NCBI GenBank assembly: GCA_963850095.1
Contig: CAWKJX010000013.1
Span: 186,001 to 250,000, forward strand
Direction: 5' to 3'
Origin: Bog-473 sp963850095
GTDB taxonomy: Bacteria > Actinomycetota > Acidimicrobiia > Acidimicrobiales > RAAP-2
DNA length: 64,000 nucleotides
The notes beneath the pieces are model-generated. The model ran no database searches, was not told the DNA's origin, and saw nothing but the letters and a program-made list of their open reading frames with translations. A program made the position numbers and the translations under genes. This document shows, in pieces, positions 54,646 to 63,970 of the stretch. The number at the start of each line of letters is the position of its first letter. Position 1 is the stretch's first letter.

Positions 54646-55139
54646 GCCGTCACCTGGGCCCTCTCGACGAGCAGCGGAGGCCCGTCGGGCCAGGTCGTGA
54701 TCTTCTTGCCCCGGCCGATGAGGCGGTTGCCCCAGCGCAGGATGAAGTCGTCCAGGCCGACGCCCTGACTGCGGATCACGTCGAGGACCTCGGTGATGAC
54801 GCCCGTGGTCGAGCGGGCGATGATGGACCCGAGCTCGGTCTGTTCGACCAGGGCGTCGATGTCGAGCTTGTCGACGATGGCGTTGATGTCGACCCGTTCG
54901 ATGATCTTCTGCACGTCGACCCGTTCGATGATCTTCTCGACGTCGACCCGGTCGATGATCTTGTCGACGTCGACCCGGCTGACGATGGCGTCGATGTCAA
55001 CCCGGCTCACGATCCGGTCCACGTCGACCTGGTCGATGATGGAGTCGATGTCGATGGCATCGACGATCAACGGCACAATCCGCTCGGCCAGGGATTGGGC
55101 CAGCTGCTCCACCCGGACGCCGATCGGGTTCGGGCTCAT
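54642..55139 (-). CDS. Nonapeptide-repeat protein paired with RDD protein
   Basis: A 165-residue protein. After an N-terminal amphipathic region (EQLAQSLAERIVPLIVDA) come about nine tandem 9-residue repeats of the form D-[IV]-[DEQN]-x-I-[IV]-x-[RQK]-[VL] (for example DVDRIVSRV, DVEKIIERV, DINAIVDKL). These are followed by TTGVITEVLDVIRSQGVGL. The repeats are likely to form a regular solenoid or long helix with an acidic face. No known family beyond similar actinobacterial proteins next to RDD genes. It could be a membrane-associated scaffold for its partner. Confidence 0.75.
   Translation of the reverse strand: MSPNPIGVRVEQLAQSLAERIVPLIVDAIDIDSIIDQVDVDRIVSRVDIDAIVSRVDVDKIIDRVDVEKIIERVDVQKIIERVDINAIVDKLDIDALVEQTELGSIIARSTTGVITEVLDVIRSQGVGLDDFILRWGNRLIGRGKKITTWPDGPPLLVERAQVTA
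54830..55075 (-). repeat. Array of ~27-bp imperfect tandem repeats (coding for nonapeptides)
   Basis: Roughly nine 27-bp units with GTCGAC/ATCGAC cores recur across this segment, encoding the nonapeptide repeats of the protein listed at 54642-55139. Neighbouring units differ by a few bases only. Confidence 0.8.
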
Positions 55140-55254
55140 CGGGCGCCGGACCAATGTGACATTCCCGTGATCTTCTCACTCGGACCGGCGCAGGTGGGCG
55201 ATCGGTCGGGTACCGTCGGAGTGGCTGGAGACCGGTCGAGCAGGGGAGGGCACG

Positions 55255-56028
55255 GTGGAGTTCGAACGCTATGACGACGGAGTGCCCTCGTGGGTGGACC
55301 TGAGCAGCCCGGACCTCGAGAAGTCGAAGGCGTTCTACAGCGCCCTTTTCGGCTGGGAGTGCCCCGAGGGTGCCCCCGAGGCGGGCGGCTATTCGGTGTG
55401 TCTGCTGGGCGGCAAGACGGTGGCCGGACTGGGACCGCAGATGAACCCGGATTTCCCGCCGGCGTGGATGACCTACGTCAACGTGACCGACGCCGACGAC
55501 GCCATCGCCAAGGTGGGCGCCAACGGGGGGACCGTCTTCGTGCCGCCCATGGACGTCATGGACGTGGGCCGCATGGCCATCTTCGCCGACCCGTTGGGCG
55601 CGGTGATCGGCCTCTGGCAGCCCAAGACGCACGTCGGCGCGCAGGTGGCCAACGAGCCCAACACGTTCTGCTGGAACGAGCTGATCACGACGGACATCGA
55701 GGCCTCCAAGACCTTCTACAAGGCGGTCTTCGGCTGGGACACCGAGGACATGGGGGGCGACACGGCCAGCCCACCCGCGTACTCGGAGTGGAAGCTGGCG
55801 GGTAAGTCCGTCGGCGGCATGATGCCGAAGCGGCCCGACATGCCGGCCGACATGCCCCCGAACTGGGGTGTCTACTTCGCTGTGGACGACGCAGACGCCG
55901 TGGCGGCCAAGGTGCAGGAGCTCGGTGGCGCGGTGTTCATGGGTCCGATGGACATCGAGCCCGGACGCATGGCCGTCGTGGCCGACAACGTCGGTGCCGT
56001 CTTCAACATCCTGAAGCTCAAGAGTTGA
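55255..56028 (+). CDS. Two-domain VOC (glyoxalase/extradiol-dioxygenase fold) protein
   Basis: A 257-residue protein made of two VOC domains in tandem. Domain 1 has VPSWVDLSSPDLEKSKAFYS and GRMAIFADPLGAVIGLWQP; domain 2 has NTFCWNELITTDIEASKTFY and GRMAVVADNVGAVFNILKL. It belongs to the group of mycobacterial putative hydroxylases near CFP30B. The strong AGGGGAGGG before GTG 55255 supports that start. It precedes the aldo/keto reductase on the same strand by 11 nt, so the two are likely cotranscribed. Confidence 0.88.
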   Translation: MEFERYDDGVPSWVDLSSPDLEKSKAFYSALFGWECPEGAPEAGGYSVCLLGGKTVAGLGPQMNPDFPPAWMTYVNVTDADDAIAKVGANGGTVFVPPMDVMDVGRMAIFADPLGAVIGLWQPKTHVGAQVANEPNTFCWNELITTDIEASKTFYKAVFGWDTEDMGGDTASPPAYSEWKLAGKSVGGMMPKRPDMPADMPPNWGVYFAVDDADAVAAKVQELGGAVFMGPMDIEPGRMAVVADNVGAVFNILKLKS

Positions 56029-56039
56029 GGGGCCCCGAC

Positions 56040-56940
56040 ATGGAGCGCCGGCGCCTGGGTCGCACGGGTCACGAGAGCAGCGTGGCCGTCCTCGGTGGTG
56101 CCGCCTGCTGGGACGCCACGGTCGAGGAGGCGGGCCGGTGGCTGCAGTTGGCCCTCGACCACGGCGTCAACCATCTCGATATCGCACCGCAGTACGGGGC
56201 CGCCGAGTCGGTGGTCGGCCCGCACCTGGCCGAACGGCGCGACGAAGTCTTCATTGCGGGCAAGACGCTGCGCGCCAACCCGGACGGGGTGACCGATCAG
56301 TTCGACACGACACGGCGCCTGCTCCACGCCGAGGTGCTCGATCTCTACCAGGCGCACGCCGTGACATCGCTGGCCGAGCTGGACCGGCGCTCGGCCGCCC
56401 TCGAGCGCATCGTGGCGTTGCGCGAGGCCGGGCACACCCGCTTTGCCGGCATCACGGGCCACGACCTCGAGGTGCCGCGGGCACACCTCGAGGCGTTGCG
56501 CCGCTTCGACCTCGACACGGTGATGTTCCCCGTCTATCCGACGCTGTGGGCGCGGCCCGAGTACCGCGAACCGGCCGAGGAGCTTCTGGCGGTGTGCGCT
56601 GAGCGCGACATCGGCGTCATGGTGATCAAGGCGGTGGCGCGCCGCCCCTGGGCCGACCGCCGGCCCATGGGTGACGCCGTGGCCGGCAACGCCGCCACCG
56701 CGGCGCGCTGGGCCAGCTCGTGGTACGAGCCGGCGGCCACCGACGAGGAGATCGACCGCGGCGTCCACTTCGCCCTGTCCACGCCCGGCGTCCACGCCTT
56801 CTGCACGCCCGGCGACATCCCACTGCTGCCCACGCGTCCTGGCGGCGGCCGAGCGCTACCGCGGCATGGATCCGGCCGAGCGCGCCGCCGCCGTGGAGGC
56901 CATGGCGGACGAGGAGCTCATCTTCCCGATGGCCGGCTGA
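56040..56940 (+). CDS. Aldo/keto reductase, frameshifted near the 3' end
   Basis: An AKR-superfamily protein: MERRRLGRTGHESSVAVLGG, VNHLDIAPQYGAAESVVGPH (catalytic Asp and Tyr), LDLYQAHAVTSLAELDRRSA, GITGHDLEVPRAH. This layout is the YgdL/4Fe-4S-lacking AKR group. The frame is intact to HAFCTPGDIPLLPT. The conserved end (VLAAAERYRGMDPAER to ELIFPMAG) is in another frame; one extra base near 56836-56842 restores it. Corrected, it is about 299 aa. Sequence error or recent loss. Confidence 0.82.
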
Positions 56941-56964
56941 GGACGCCGCTCCCCTCGAGCAGGC

Positions 56965-58000
56965 TCAGCCGGCGCGGACGGCGGCTATCACGGCCGCGAA
57001 GGCGCCGTCGTCCGCGTCGTCGGCCGGAGGCGAAATGAGGATGCCCTGCCCAAGCCGCGAGAAGCGCGCCAGCAGCAGGTCGGGCAGCTCCTCGAACGTT
57101 GCGCAGGGCACCAGGGTGTCGAGCACCTCGTCGGAGAGCACGGCGCCCAGGTCGTCCCAGCGCTCGTGGCGGATCAGGTCGCGCAGCCGCGGACCGAGCT
57201 CGTCCCAGCCGTAGAGCTCGAGGGTGGGCGCGTAGGCGGGCGTGGAGTACAGAAAGGCCAGGAGGCGGCGCTGGCGCTCGCGTTCGGCCAGGACGGCGTC
57301 CGCCGAGGCCCCGGTGACGACCGTCGTGCCGACCACCGTCTCGAACCCCTCGCCGGCCAGGTCGCGGCCCGAACGCGCGCGCACCCGTGGCCAGAGCGGG
57401 AAGGCAGGTCTCCTCGAGATAGCGCGGGTTGGAGTTGGTCGGGTGGCTGACGAATCCGTCCGCGATGGCACCGGCCAGCTCGCACGCCTTCCGCTGCACG
57501 CCGCCCAGGTAGATCGGTGGCACGGCGGTCGCGTGGTCGGGGCCCGGGTTGAAGTAGGGCTGCATGCGGGTGACCGAGTACTGCGCGCTCTCATAGGACG
57601 GCGCCTGGCCGGTGGCGAACGACGTGAAGGCGGCACGCACCGCGCCGACGTAGTCGCGTAGGCGGCCGATGGGGTCCTCACCGAAGGGCACCGCGTAGCG
57701 GTCTTCGATGTTCTGTCTGATTTGTGTGCCCAACCCGAGCTGGAACCTCCCACCACTGAATTTGGAGAGGTCCCAGGCCGCGTAGGCCACCAGGGTGGGA
57801 CTGCGCGTGAAAGCGAGAGCGACGCTCGTGCGGACGGTGAGGCGTTGCGAGTGCTCGGCCACCAGCAGCGCCACGGCCATGGAGTCGTGCACGGTCTCGG
57901 CCACGTGGATCCCGTCGTAGCCGAGCCGCTCCACCCGTTGGGCGTGCGCGATCGCCTCGGGCAGGCTGCACCGCGGGTCCATGCCCGCGTAGACCTTCAC
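56965..58000 (-). CDS. LLM-class F420-dependent oxidoreductase, frameshifted
   Basis: A luciferase-like protein of about 344 residues after correction. Seen: VKVYAGMDPRCSLPEAIAHA, RLTVRTSVALAFTRSPTLVA, WDLSKFSGGRFQLGLGTQIR, PPIYLGGVQRKACELAGAIA. After ATGAR the frame must change; one extra T (minus strand) near 57372 yields ASGRDLAGEGFETVVGTTVV and the C-terminal half through LYGWDELGPRLRDLI. It is the actinobacterial TIGR03617-like group of F420-dependent LLM proteins. The GTG at 58000 overlaps the upstream hydratase stop (GTGA). Confidence 0.82.
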
Positions 58001-58795
58001 GCCGGCTTGGCGTCCCACCCGGTGCTCTGGGCGCGACCTCGGGCCATGATGCGCTCGCGTTCGGTGGCCAGGCGCGACTGGTCGAAGCGTTCGCTGATCC
58101 ACTTCCTCGACCAGTCCGACTCGGCCTGCCAGGCCTCGAGTCCCGACAGTGCGCCGACGGCCTCGTACATGCGCCGGATTTCGCGGACGTTCTCCGGTGG
58201 GATGGAGCTCACGGCGGCGGCGATCTCTCGGGCCCGGGGCAGCAGGGCCTCGTGCGGCACGACCTCGACCACCAGCCCCCACAGCAGGGCCGTCGCCGCG
58301 TCGATGTAGTCGCCGGTGAAGCTCATGCGCCGGGCCCGGTCGACACCGATCAGCCGGGGCAGGCGGACCGTGAGCCCGCCACCGGGCATCACGCCGACCC
58401 GGGCGTGGGTGTCGGCGAAGCGGGCCCGCTCGGAGGCGATGAGAAAGTCGCAGCCGAGCGCCACTTCGAATCCACCCGTGACGGCCGGGCCGTTGACGGC
58501 CCCGATGATGGGCGTCTCATGGGGCGGCAGCATGCCGAAGTGGGAGGCCGGCGCGCTCTGTCGTGCCTGTTGGGTCGATCGGTCCTCCGTCGAGAGCTCC
58601 TTGAGGTCGACCCCGGCGCAGAAGGCGGGGTCGGCCCCGGTCAGAATGAGGCAGCGGACGTCTCTCGTCGGCGTCGAGTCGGGTGATGGCCCCGGCCAGC
58701 TCACGGTTGAGCTCACACGACAGGGCGTTGCGCGCCTCGGGACGGTTCAAGGTGACGGTGGCCACCCCGTCGGCCACTTCGACCAGCACCAGCAT
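57997..58795 (-). CDS. Enoyl-CoA hydratase/isomerase, frameshifted
   Basis: A crotonase-fold protein. The N-terminus LVLVEVADGVATVTLNRPEA to ITRLDADE and the rest (DVRCLILTGADPAFCAGVDL, GAVNGPAVTGGFEVALGCDF, RARMSFTGDYIDAATALLWG) are in different frames. One extra base near 58661-58666 joins them. Corrected, the length is about 265 aa. It is followed by an LLM gene with GTGA overlap and preceded by an NTF2-like gene 17 nt upstream, so this looks like one catabolic unit. The activity is uncertain. Confidence 0.82.
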
Positions 58796-58812
58796 GTGTG
58801 TCCCTCCCTGTG

Positions 58813-59215
58813 TCAGGCGTCCCCGGCGAAACGGCTGGGCTCCAGGCCTTCGAAGACGACCACCCGTCGGACCAGTCCCGCCTCGTCGAGCGAGCCGAAG
58901 CCCCAGCCTTCCATGACCGTCGCGCCCCGCTCCAGCCGGGCCCAGGTGAAGCGGAAGTAGCCGTGGTGCAGGTCGACCGGACTGGTGCGCCGGAGGGCGG
59001 CGTGGCGCCACTCCTCGTGGCGGTAGCCGGCGAAGGCGTCGCTGAGGCCGTCGGCGACCGTCGTAGACCCCGTCGGGACCCACGTAGACGAAGTCCGGTG
59101 CGAGGTCGCGGGCCAGCCGGGCCGTGCGGGCGTCCCGGTCCGCCACGAAGACGGCCTCCATGAGCCGGTCGACGCGCCGGGCGACGTGCCCGGCATGATG
59201 GTCGCGCCGGAACAC
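58813..59215 (-). CDS. NTF2/SnoaL-like protein, frameshifted
   Basis: A small alpha/beta-barrel protein of about 134 residues. The first half (VFRRDHHAGHVARRVDRLME, DLAPDFVYVGPDGVYD) and second half (VADGLSDAFAGYRHEEWRHA, VMEGWGFGSLDEAGLVRRVV) lie in different frames; one extra base near 59052 joins them. The GTG at 59215 is the likely start. A nuclear-transport-factor-2 fold is inferred from the pattern. The ligand or reaction is unknown; it is adjacent to the hydratase-LLM pair. Confidence 0.65.
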
Positions 59216-59261
59216 CGGGGCAGTCTCGCAGAGGTCGTTCGCCGGACGCCCGCCGACGGTG

Positions 59262-59849
59262 TCAGGCGTTGGCGACCCACTCCGTGTGGAGGAGGGCGTA
59301 GCAGTCGGCGTCGCGCTGCTCGCCGTCGATGCGCTCCCATCCTCGCAGCGTCGCCTCGCGGGTGAAACCGGCCGCCTCGGCCGTGCGCGCCGATGCCACG
59401 TTCCAGGGCTCCACGTAGAGGTGGAGGCGGGGGATGGCCAACTGCCCGAACCCGAACGACACCAGGGTGCGCAGCGCGTGCGCGGCCAGACCGCGGCCAC
59501 GGGCGGTGGCGAGGAGCCAGTACCCGACAGAGGCGCGCCCGTTCTCGATTTCGTGCAGCCACAGCCCGATGGACCCGAGGCCGAGGGTCGGCTCGGCTTC
59601 CTCGGCGATGACGAAGGAGAACCCGTCCCCTTCGGTGGCCCGCCGGTGCTGACGCTCTATGAACGCCCGCCCCGCGTCATCGCTGTAGCGGCGCGGCACG
59701 GACGAGATCGACGGAATGAGGGGATCGGTCGAGGCGTGGCGGACCAGGCTGAGGTCCGACACGCGGTAGGGCCGGAGCAGTACCGGAGAGCAGGCCAGCT
59801 GCGGCATCGGCAGCGGTGGCGTGAAGGCGGTGAGGTCGAACGCGGTCAT
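59262..59849 (-). CDS. GNAT acetyltransferase (RimJ-like)
   Basis: A 195-residue GNAT of the Acetyltransf_3 type: LACSPVLLRPYRVSDLSLVR, LGLGSIGLWLHEIENGRASV, YWLLATARGRGLAAHALRTL (acetyl-CoA loop), and NVASARTAEAAGFTREATLR. Full length with no lesion. The ATG overlaps the stop of the nuclease-like gene by ATGA, so it is coupled to the methyltransferase cluster. The target is unknown. Confidence 0.87.
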   Translation of the reverse strand: MTAFDLTAFTPPLPMPQLACSPVLLRPYRVSDLSLVRHASTDPLIPSISSVPRRYSDDAGRAFIERQHRRATEGDGFSFVIAEEAEPTLGLGSIGLWLHEIENGRASVGYWLLATARGRGLAAHALRTLVSFGFGQLAIPRLHLYVEPWNVASARTAEAAGFTREATLRGWERIDGEQRDADCYALLHTEWVANA

Positions 59850-61047
59850 CGCAAGGGGTAATACCCCGGCACGAGGTGATGTGGGGTGTCCAGGTAGCCC
59901 TTGGCTTCGGGCGCCCCGCCGAAGCGCCCGTGGCTCCAGCGGATCTCGATGTGCCCCGTGATCTCCCGCACCTCATGGGTCATCCTGTCCCGCACGCGGG
60001 CTGACCACGTCACCCGGGGTTGCCCGCCCGCCTGCGGCTCCATCGTGATGGAGATCAGCTGGAACTGCTGGCGCCAGTCCCACGCGGTGGCGATGCGCAG
60101 GCGCAGCGAGCGGCTGGGCGACGAGCCCAGGACGAAGTACGGCGCGCCGCCCATGCGCAGGAGCCGCCACAGGATCGCCTCGCCGTTGCCGCCCCGCTCG
60201 TCCATGGCGTGTTCCCACCGCCGGACCGACGCCCCGGCCACAGCTTCGGACAGGCGCGCGTAGAGCGCCTTGGTGTACCCGGGCCACCCCGGGCGCAGCC
60301 ACGAGCCGAGCGCCTCGCGCTGCTCGGAGGACAGCAGGGCCGCCTCCGTCGGCAGGGCCCGCAAAAGGGCTGGGAGGCCCGGCCGTGTCGCGGCGGAGGT
60401 CGCTCTGCGTCCGTGCGTGCGCCGTCGCCGTCGAGGCCCGGCAGCGACACCACGGCACCCGTCGGGGTCGTCGCGGCGGAACGCGGGCGGGGTTCCGCCG
60501 CGGGGGTCGAGGTGACCGTGGTGGTGCCGTCCCGGTCGAGCGCGGCCCGCCGGACCTCGGCGTAGAGCTCCTCGTACTGCGCCGGCGCCACCTCGGCGTA
60601 CCAGTCGCCGGCCAGCCGCTTCTCGCGGCCCGATCGGCTGCCCCGCGCGCCGACCAGGAGATCGTCGAACACGTGGGACGGAGAGGCGTTGAACAGGATG
60701 GCGGAGAGGTACTTGCAACTGACGAGGTACACGTGGTCGACCCGGAGGTCGATGGGCGCCACCTCGTCGCCGGGTGCCCGGCCGGTGCCCTTCCACTCGA
60801 CCACGTTGGGCCGCCGCCCGCGCAGGCCGTCTTCGGCGGCCAGGAAGGCGCGGCCGTTCTCGAATGCCGCGTGGAACTCGGTGTCGAAGGCGCCGCCGGC
60901 GCGCAGCTGGGTCAGGCGGTCCCACATCTCGGGCGAAAGGCTGTGCATGACCGGCGTGCGGGAGCGCAGGGCCACGTCGACGTCGGTCGCGCCCAGCATG
61001 CCCAGCGCCGTGCCCAATTCGGTCACCGTGGTGCGGTCGCTCGGCAC
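59846..61047 (-). CDS. Unknown protein, candidate nuclease linked to methyltransferase, frameshifted
   Basis: I cannot assign a family. The N-terminal ~210 residues (frame from GTG 61047) contain PNVVEWKGTGRAPGDEVAPI and DLRVDHVYLVSCKYLSAILF, an Asp followed by a strand ending in SCK. This could be a variant PD-(D/E)XK core with Ser in place of the acidic residue. The C-terminal ~190 residues (another frame: LLSSEQREALGSWLRPGWPG to DTPHHLVPGYYPLR) follow after a frame change between about 60395 and 60440. A restriction-type role is inferred only from linkage to the methyltransferase. Confidence 0.55.
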
Positions 61048-61087
61048 GGACGCATCCTTCCACGGCCCGGCCGGGGCGGGACCAGGC

Positions 61088-61402
61088 TCAATCGGCGAAA
61101 AGGGGCGTCAGCTGGAGCTCGAGCGGCCCGACGGCGGCGCCGGCGGCGGCGTGCAACTCGGTGCTCTCGTACACGTCCACCGCCGTTCCGGTGCGGGCGA
61201 TGAAGGCGAACACGGCGTCACCCCAGCGTTGCTCGCGCAAAGCCTGGCGCAGCGACTCGCGCTCGCCCGGTGGGAGCTCACGACCCGGAGTGGTCGCCAC
61301 CAGCTGGCAGGCCAGCACCCAGTGCAGCGTGTCCATGTCCTCGGCCACGAAGACACGGGGCGGGTCGTCGCGCACGACCGCGCAGGCGACGACGACGCCC
61401 AT
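61088..61402 (-). CDS. Small unknown protein in methyltransferase cluster
   Basis: An unrecognised 104-residue protein (MGVVVACAVVRDDPPRVFVA, DMDTLHWVLACQLVATTPGR, LREQRWGDAVFAFIARTGTA). It is acidic and soluble, with an alternating strand/helix pattern. It lies 4 nt after the methyltransferase gene and 40 nt before the nuclease-like gene, so it belongs to the same unit. It could be a modulator of either neighbour. Confidence 0.65.
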   Translation of the reverse strand: MGVVVACAVVRDDPPRVFVAEDMDTLHWVLACQLVATTPGRELPPGERESLRQALREQRWGDAVFAFIARTGTAVDVYESTELHAAAGAAVGPLELQLTPLFAD

Positions 61403-61406
61403 CGGT

Positions 61407-62834
61407 TCAGACGGCGCCCGGTGCCAGGTCGGACTCGGCCCAGAACCCCGGCGACGGGCTCGTGCGGCCGGCGGCGTACAGGCGCAACCGGCGGGAGGCG
61501 GCGGGCGAGAGCAGGTCGACGGCGTCGAAGATGGCGCCGGGCCCCGGCGCCCGCAGGGCCCGGTCGGCCTCGGTCCCGGACCGGGGCAGTTGGGTCGTCA
61601 GCACGACCAGGGGCCCGACCCCGTTGGCCGCCATGACGTGGGCCCGGCCCAGCGCGCGCCACACCGTCTCGGACCGGGCCATGCCACCGCGGTAGGCCGA
61701 GTGGGGTCCGGCCAGGTCGAAGTACCAGCTGCGCCCGGCGGCGTCGGCCGCGACGAAGCTCACGGCGAGCCCGAGCCCGCGCAGGCGCTGATTGGAGCGC
61801 AGCGCCGTGAAGCCGGCAGCTTCGAGCGCGTCGCGGGCCAGGCTGGCCGCCGACGCGCCGTCGGCCCCCGCCACCGGGCCGGCCGTCGTCGCCACCGGGT
61901 CCGGCTCGGCGCCGGTCCCCACCTCGTCGCCGGCCAGGCGCGTGAGGGCCAGCTCCACGTAGGCCGGGTCGAGGTCGTAGCCGACGGCATCCCGGCCGCA
62001 GCGGCGAGCGGCCAGCAGCGTCGAGCCGGACCCGCAGAAGGGGTCGAGCACCAGGTCGCCCTTGTACGTGTAGAGCTCCATGAGCCGCTGGGGCAGTTCG
62101 ACGGGGAACGGGGCCGGGTGCTGCACCCGCACCGCACTCTCCGGCGGGATGTCCCACACGTCGAGCGTCAGGGACATGAAGTCGTCGGCCGAAATGGTGC
62201 TCTCGTGCGGCAGCTGCTCGCGACGGCGCTGCTTGGGAGTGCGCGCCCGCCCGAAGCGGCCCTTGGAGGCCACGACCACACGCTCGGTGACGTCGCGCAG
62301 CACCGGGTTGGCGGCCGAGCGGAAGGAGCCCCAGGCGCACGAGCCGCTGGCGCCCTCGCCCTTCTGCCAGACGACTTCGCCGCGGGGGAGGAGGCGCAGG
62401 TCGTCCTGCAGGATGGCCATGATGTCGGCCGACAGGCTCCGGTACGGCTTACGACCCAGATTGGCCACGTTCACGGCGATGCGCCCACCCGGCTCGAGCA
62501 CCCGCTTGCACTCGGCGAACACGTCGCGCAGCAGCTCGAGGTACTCGATGTAGGACCCCGGCACCCCCTCGCGGTCGAGCTCCTCCTCGTACTGCTTGCC
62601 GGCGAAGTACGGCGGCGAGGTGACGACGAGGGCGACCGAGTCGTCCTGCACCGCATCCATCCGGCGGGCGTCGCCGCACAGGCACGAGACGCCCGCCGGG
62701 TGCGGGTTCACGTGCTCGTCCGCGCTCAGCTCGGGCGCCTCGAAACGCGCGTAGAAGGCGTCGGCCACGTGGGACTCGCGGCGCCCGACACCGAAGTTGG
62801 AGGTGGAAGTCGCGGCGCGACGGCGTGGCGGCAT
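61407..62834 (-). CDS. DNA methyltransferase (beta class, TSPPY) with C-terminal extension
   Basis: A 475-residue SAM-dependent DNA amino-methyltransferase. The catalytic motif TSPPY is at residues 72-76; the SAM motif DPFCGSGS is at 264-271, followed by GYDLDPAYVELAL. This order (IV before I) is the beta class, and TSPPY is frequent in N4-cytosine enzymes, though N6-adenine is possible. Residues about 310-475 form an extra domain (ALEAAGFTALRSNQRLRGLG, SWYFDLAGPHSAYRGGMARS) not part of the catalytic core. No frameshift. It leads a cluster with a 104-aa protein and a nuclease-like gene. Confidence 0.88.
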   Translation of the reverse strand: MPPRRRAATSTSNFGVGRRESHVADAFYARFEAPELSADEHVNPHPAGVSCLCGDARRMDAVQDDSVALVVTSPPYFAGKQYEEELDREGVPGSYIEYLELLRDVFAECKRVLEPGGRIAVNVANLGRKPYRSLSADIMAILQDDLRLLPRGEVVWQKGEGASGSCAWGSFRSAANPVLRDVTERVVVASKGRFGRARTPKQRRREQLPHESTISADDFMSLTLDVWDIPPESAVRVQHPAPFPVELPQRLMELYTYKGDLVLDPFCGSGSTLLAARRCGRDAVGYDLDPAYVELALTRLAGDEVGTGAEPDPVATTAGPVAGADGASAASLARDALEAAGFTALRSNQRLRGLGLAVSFVAADAAGRSWYFDLAGPHSAYRGGMARSETVWRALGRAHVMAANGVGPLVVLTTQLPRSGTEADRALRAPGPGAIFDAVDLLSPAASRRLRLYAAGRTSPSPGFWAESDLAPGAV

Positions 62835-62992
62835 GGGACTCGGCCGAACCCTACCGGCCGCCCCGGGCCGGGGTCGTGATGCGGCACACGCAGCTCCGGG
62901 GGGTCACGTCCCCACCCTAGGGAAGGGGTGTGACGGCGCCGAGCGGAGACCGCGCTCGGGCTCGGCCGCAGGCCTCGGCGCTGCCGCCCCGA

Positions 62993-63958
62993 CTAGCGCC
63001 AGAGGATGGGGAACGCCGAGTGCGGGCCGTCGAGGCCCTTGAGGACGAGGGACCGTGCCTCCCCGAGGGGGAAGGCACCGGCGAGGTCCTCCTGGACGAC
63101 CTGCGAGGCGAGGATCTCCCCGCCCGAGGCGGCGGCGGATATGCGGGCGGCGATGACGACGGTGCGCCCGAAGAAGTCCCCACCTTCGACTTTGGCGTTC
63201 CCGCTGTGCAGCCCGACCCGGACCGCCACCGGGACACCGGTCCACCCCGTGCTCAGGGAGCGCTGGAGCGCGGCCGCGCAGGCCGCGGCGGAGCCGGCGG
63301 CCGAGAAGGCGAGCATGAACCCGTCACCCTGTCCCTTGACGACGGTGCCACCGAAGAGCCCGGTCTGCTGGCGCACCGCGGCGTCGTGCCACTCGAGCAA
63401 CTCGAGCCAGCGGTCCTCGCCCAGGGTCTCCATGAGGGCGGTCGACCCCTCGATGTCGGTGAACATGATCGTGACCATGCCGCTGGGGGCCATGGCCATG
63501 ACGGGAGGGGGCTGGTCCTGGACCATGACCAGGATCTCCTCCACCGCGGTCGTGAGCCCGACGCCCAAGGAGTCCTCGTTGGCGACGGGCATGGACAGGT
63601 GCCAGTGCACGATGCGCCAGTGCGCACCCTCCTCGCGCAGGACCAGGGTCGACCGCGTCATGATCGATGGCATTCCCTCGATCACCATGAGGGCGCGGCT
63701 GACCACCCACCCGACCGTGCCCTCCTTCCAGGCCAGGGTCTCCTCCGTCTCGAAATGGGCCGCCGGCATTTCGGAGAATTGCACCCGGATGGTGGCGGCG
63801 ACGGCGTCGGGACCCTTCCACCACTCGTCGGGCGCGGTGCCGATCACCATCGTCCCCGGTTGATGCGAGATCCCGTCGATGAACGTCTCGGCGTCGTACG
63901 TGTCGAAGGACCGGTACATCCGCTCCATCAAGAGGGCGAGCTCGGGAGCCGGCTCCAT
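62993..63958 (-). CDS. Class III adenylate/guanylate cyclase with NTF2-like sensor domain
   Basis: A 321-residue protein. Residues about 1-140 are an NTF2/SnoaL-like domain (MYRSFDTYDAETFIDGISHQ, HWRIVHWHLSMP). Residues about 155-321 are a class III nucleotide cyclase catalytic domain: TIMFTDIEGSTALMETLGED with metal Asp, VVKGQGDGFMLAF with the second Asp, VRVGLHSGNAKVEGGDFFGR and IAARISAAASGGEILAS. The Asn normally before AAR is replaced (VVIAAR), so activity is uncertain. TAACGT is 6 nt before the ATG. Confidence 0.87.
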   Translation of the reverse strand: MEPAPELALLMERMYRSFDTYDAETFIDGISHQPGTMVIGTAPDEWWKGPDAVAATIRVQFSEMPAAHFETEETLAWKEGTVGWVVSRALMVIEGMPSIMTRSTLVLREEGAHWRIVHWHLSMPVANEDSLGVGLTTAVEEILVMVQDQPPPVMAMAPSGMVTIMFTDIEGSTALMETLGEDRWLELLEWHDAAVRQQTGLFGGTVVKGQGDGFMLAFSAAGSAAACAAALQRSLSTGWTGVPVAVRVGLHSGNAKVEGGDFFGRTVVIAARISAAASGGEILASQVVQEDLAGAFPLGEARSLVLKGLDGPHSAFPILWR

Positions 63959-63964
63959 CTCCCT

Positions 63965-63970
63965 ACGTTA
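63965..63970 (-). promoter_or_regulatory. Putative -10 box TAACGT for the cyclase gene
   Basis: On the minus strand TAACGT lies 6 nt before the ATG at 63958. The intervening AGGGAG could alternatively be a very close Shine-Dalgarno. Confidence 0.35.
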
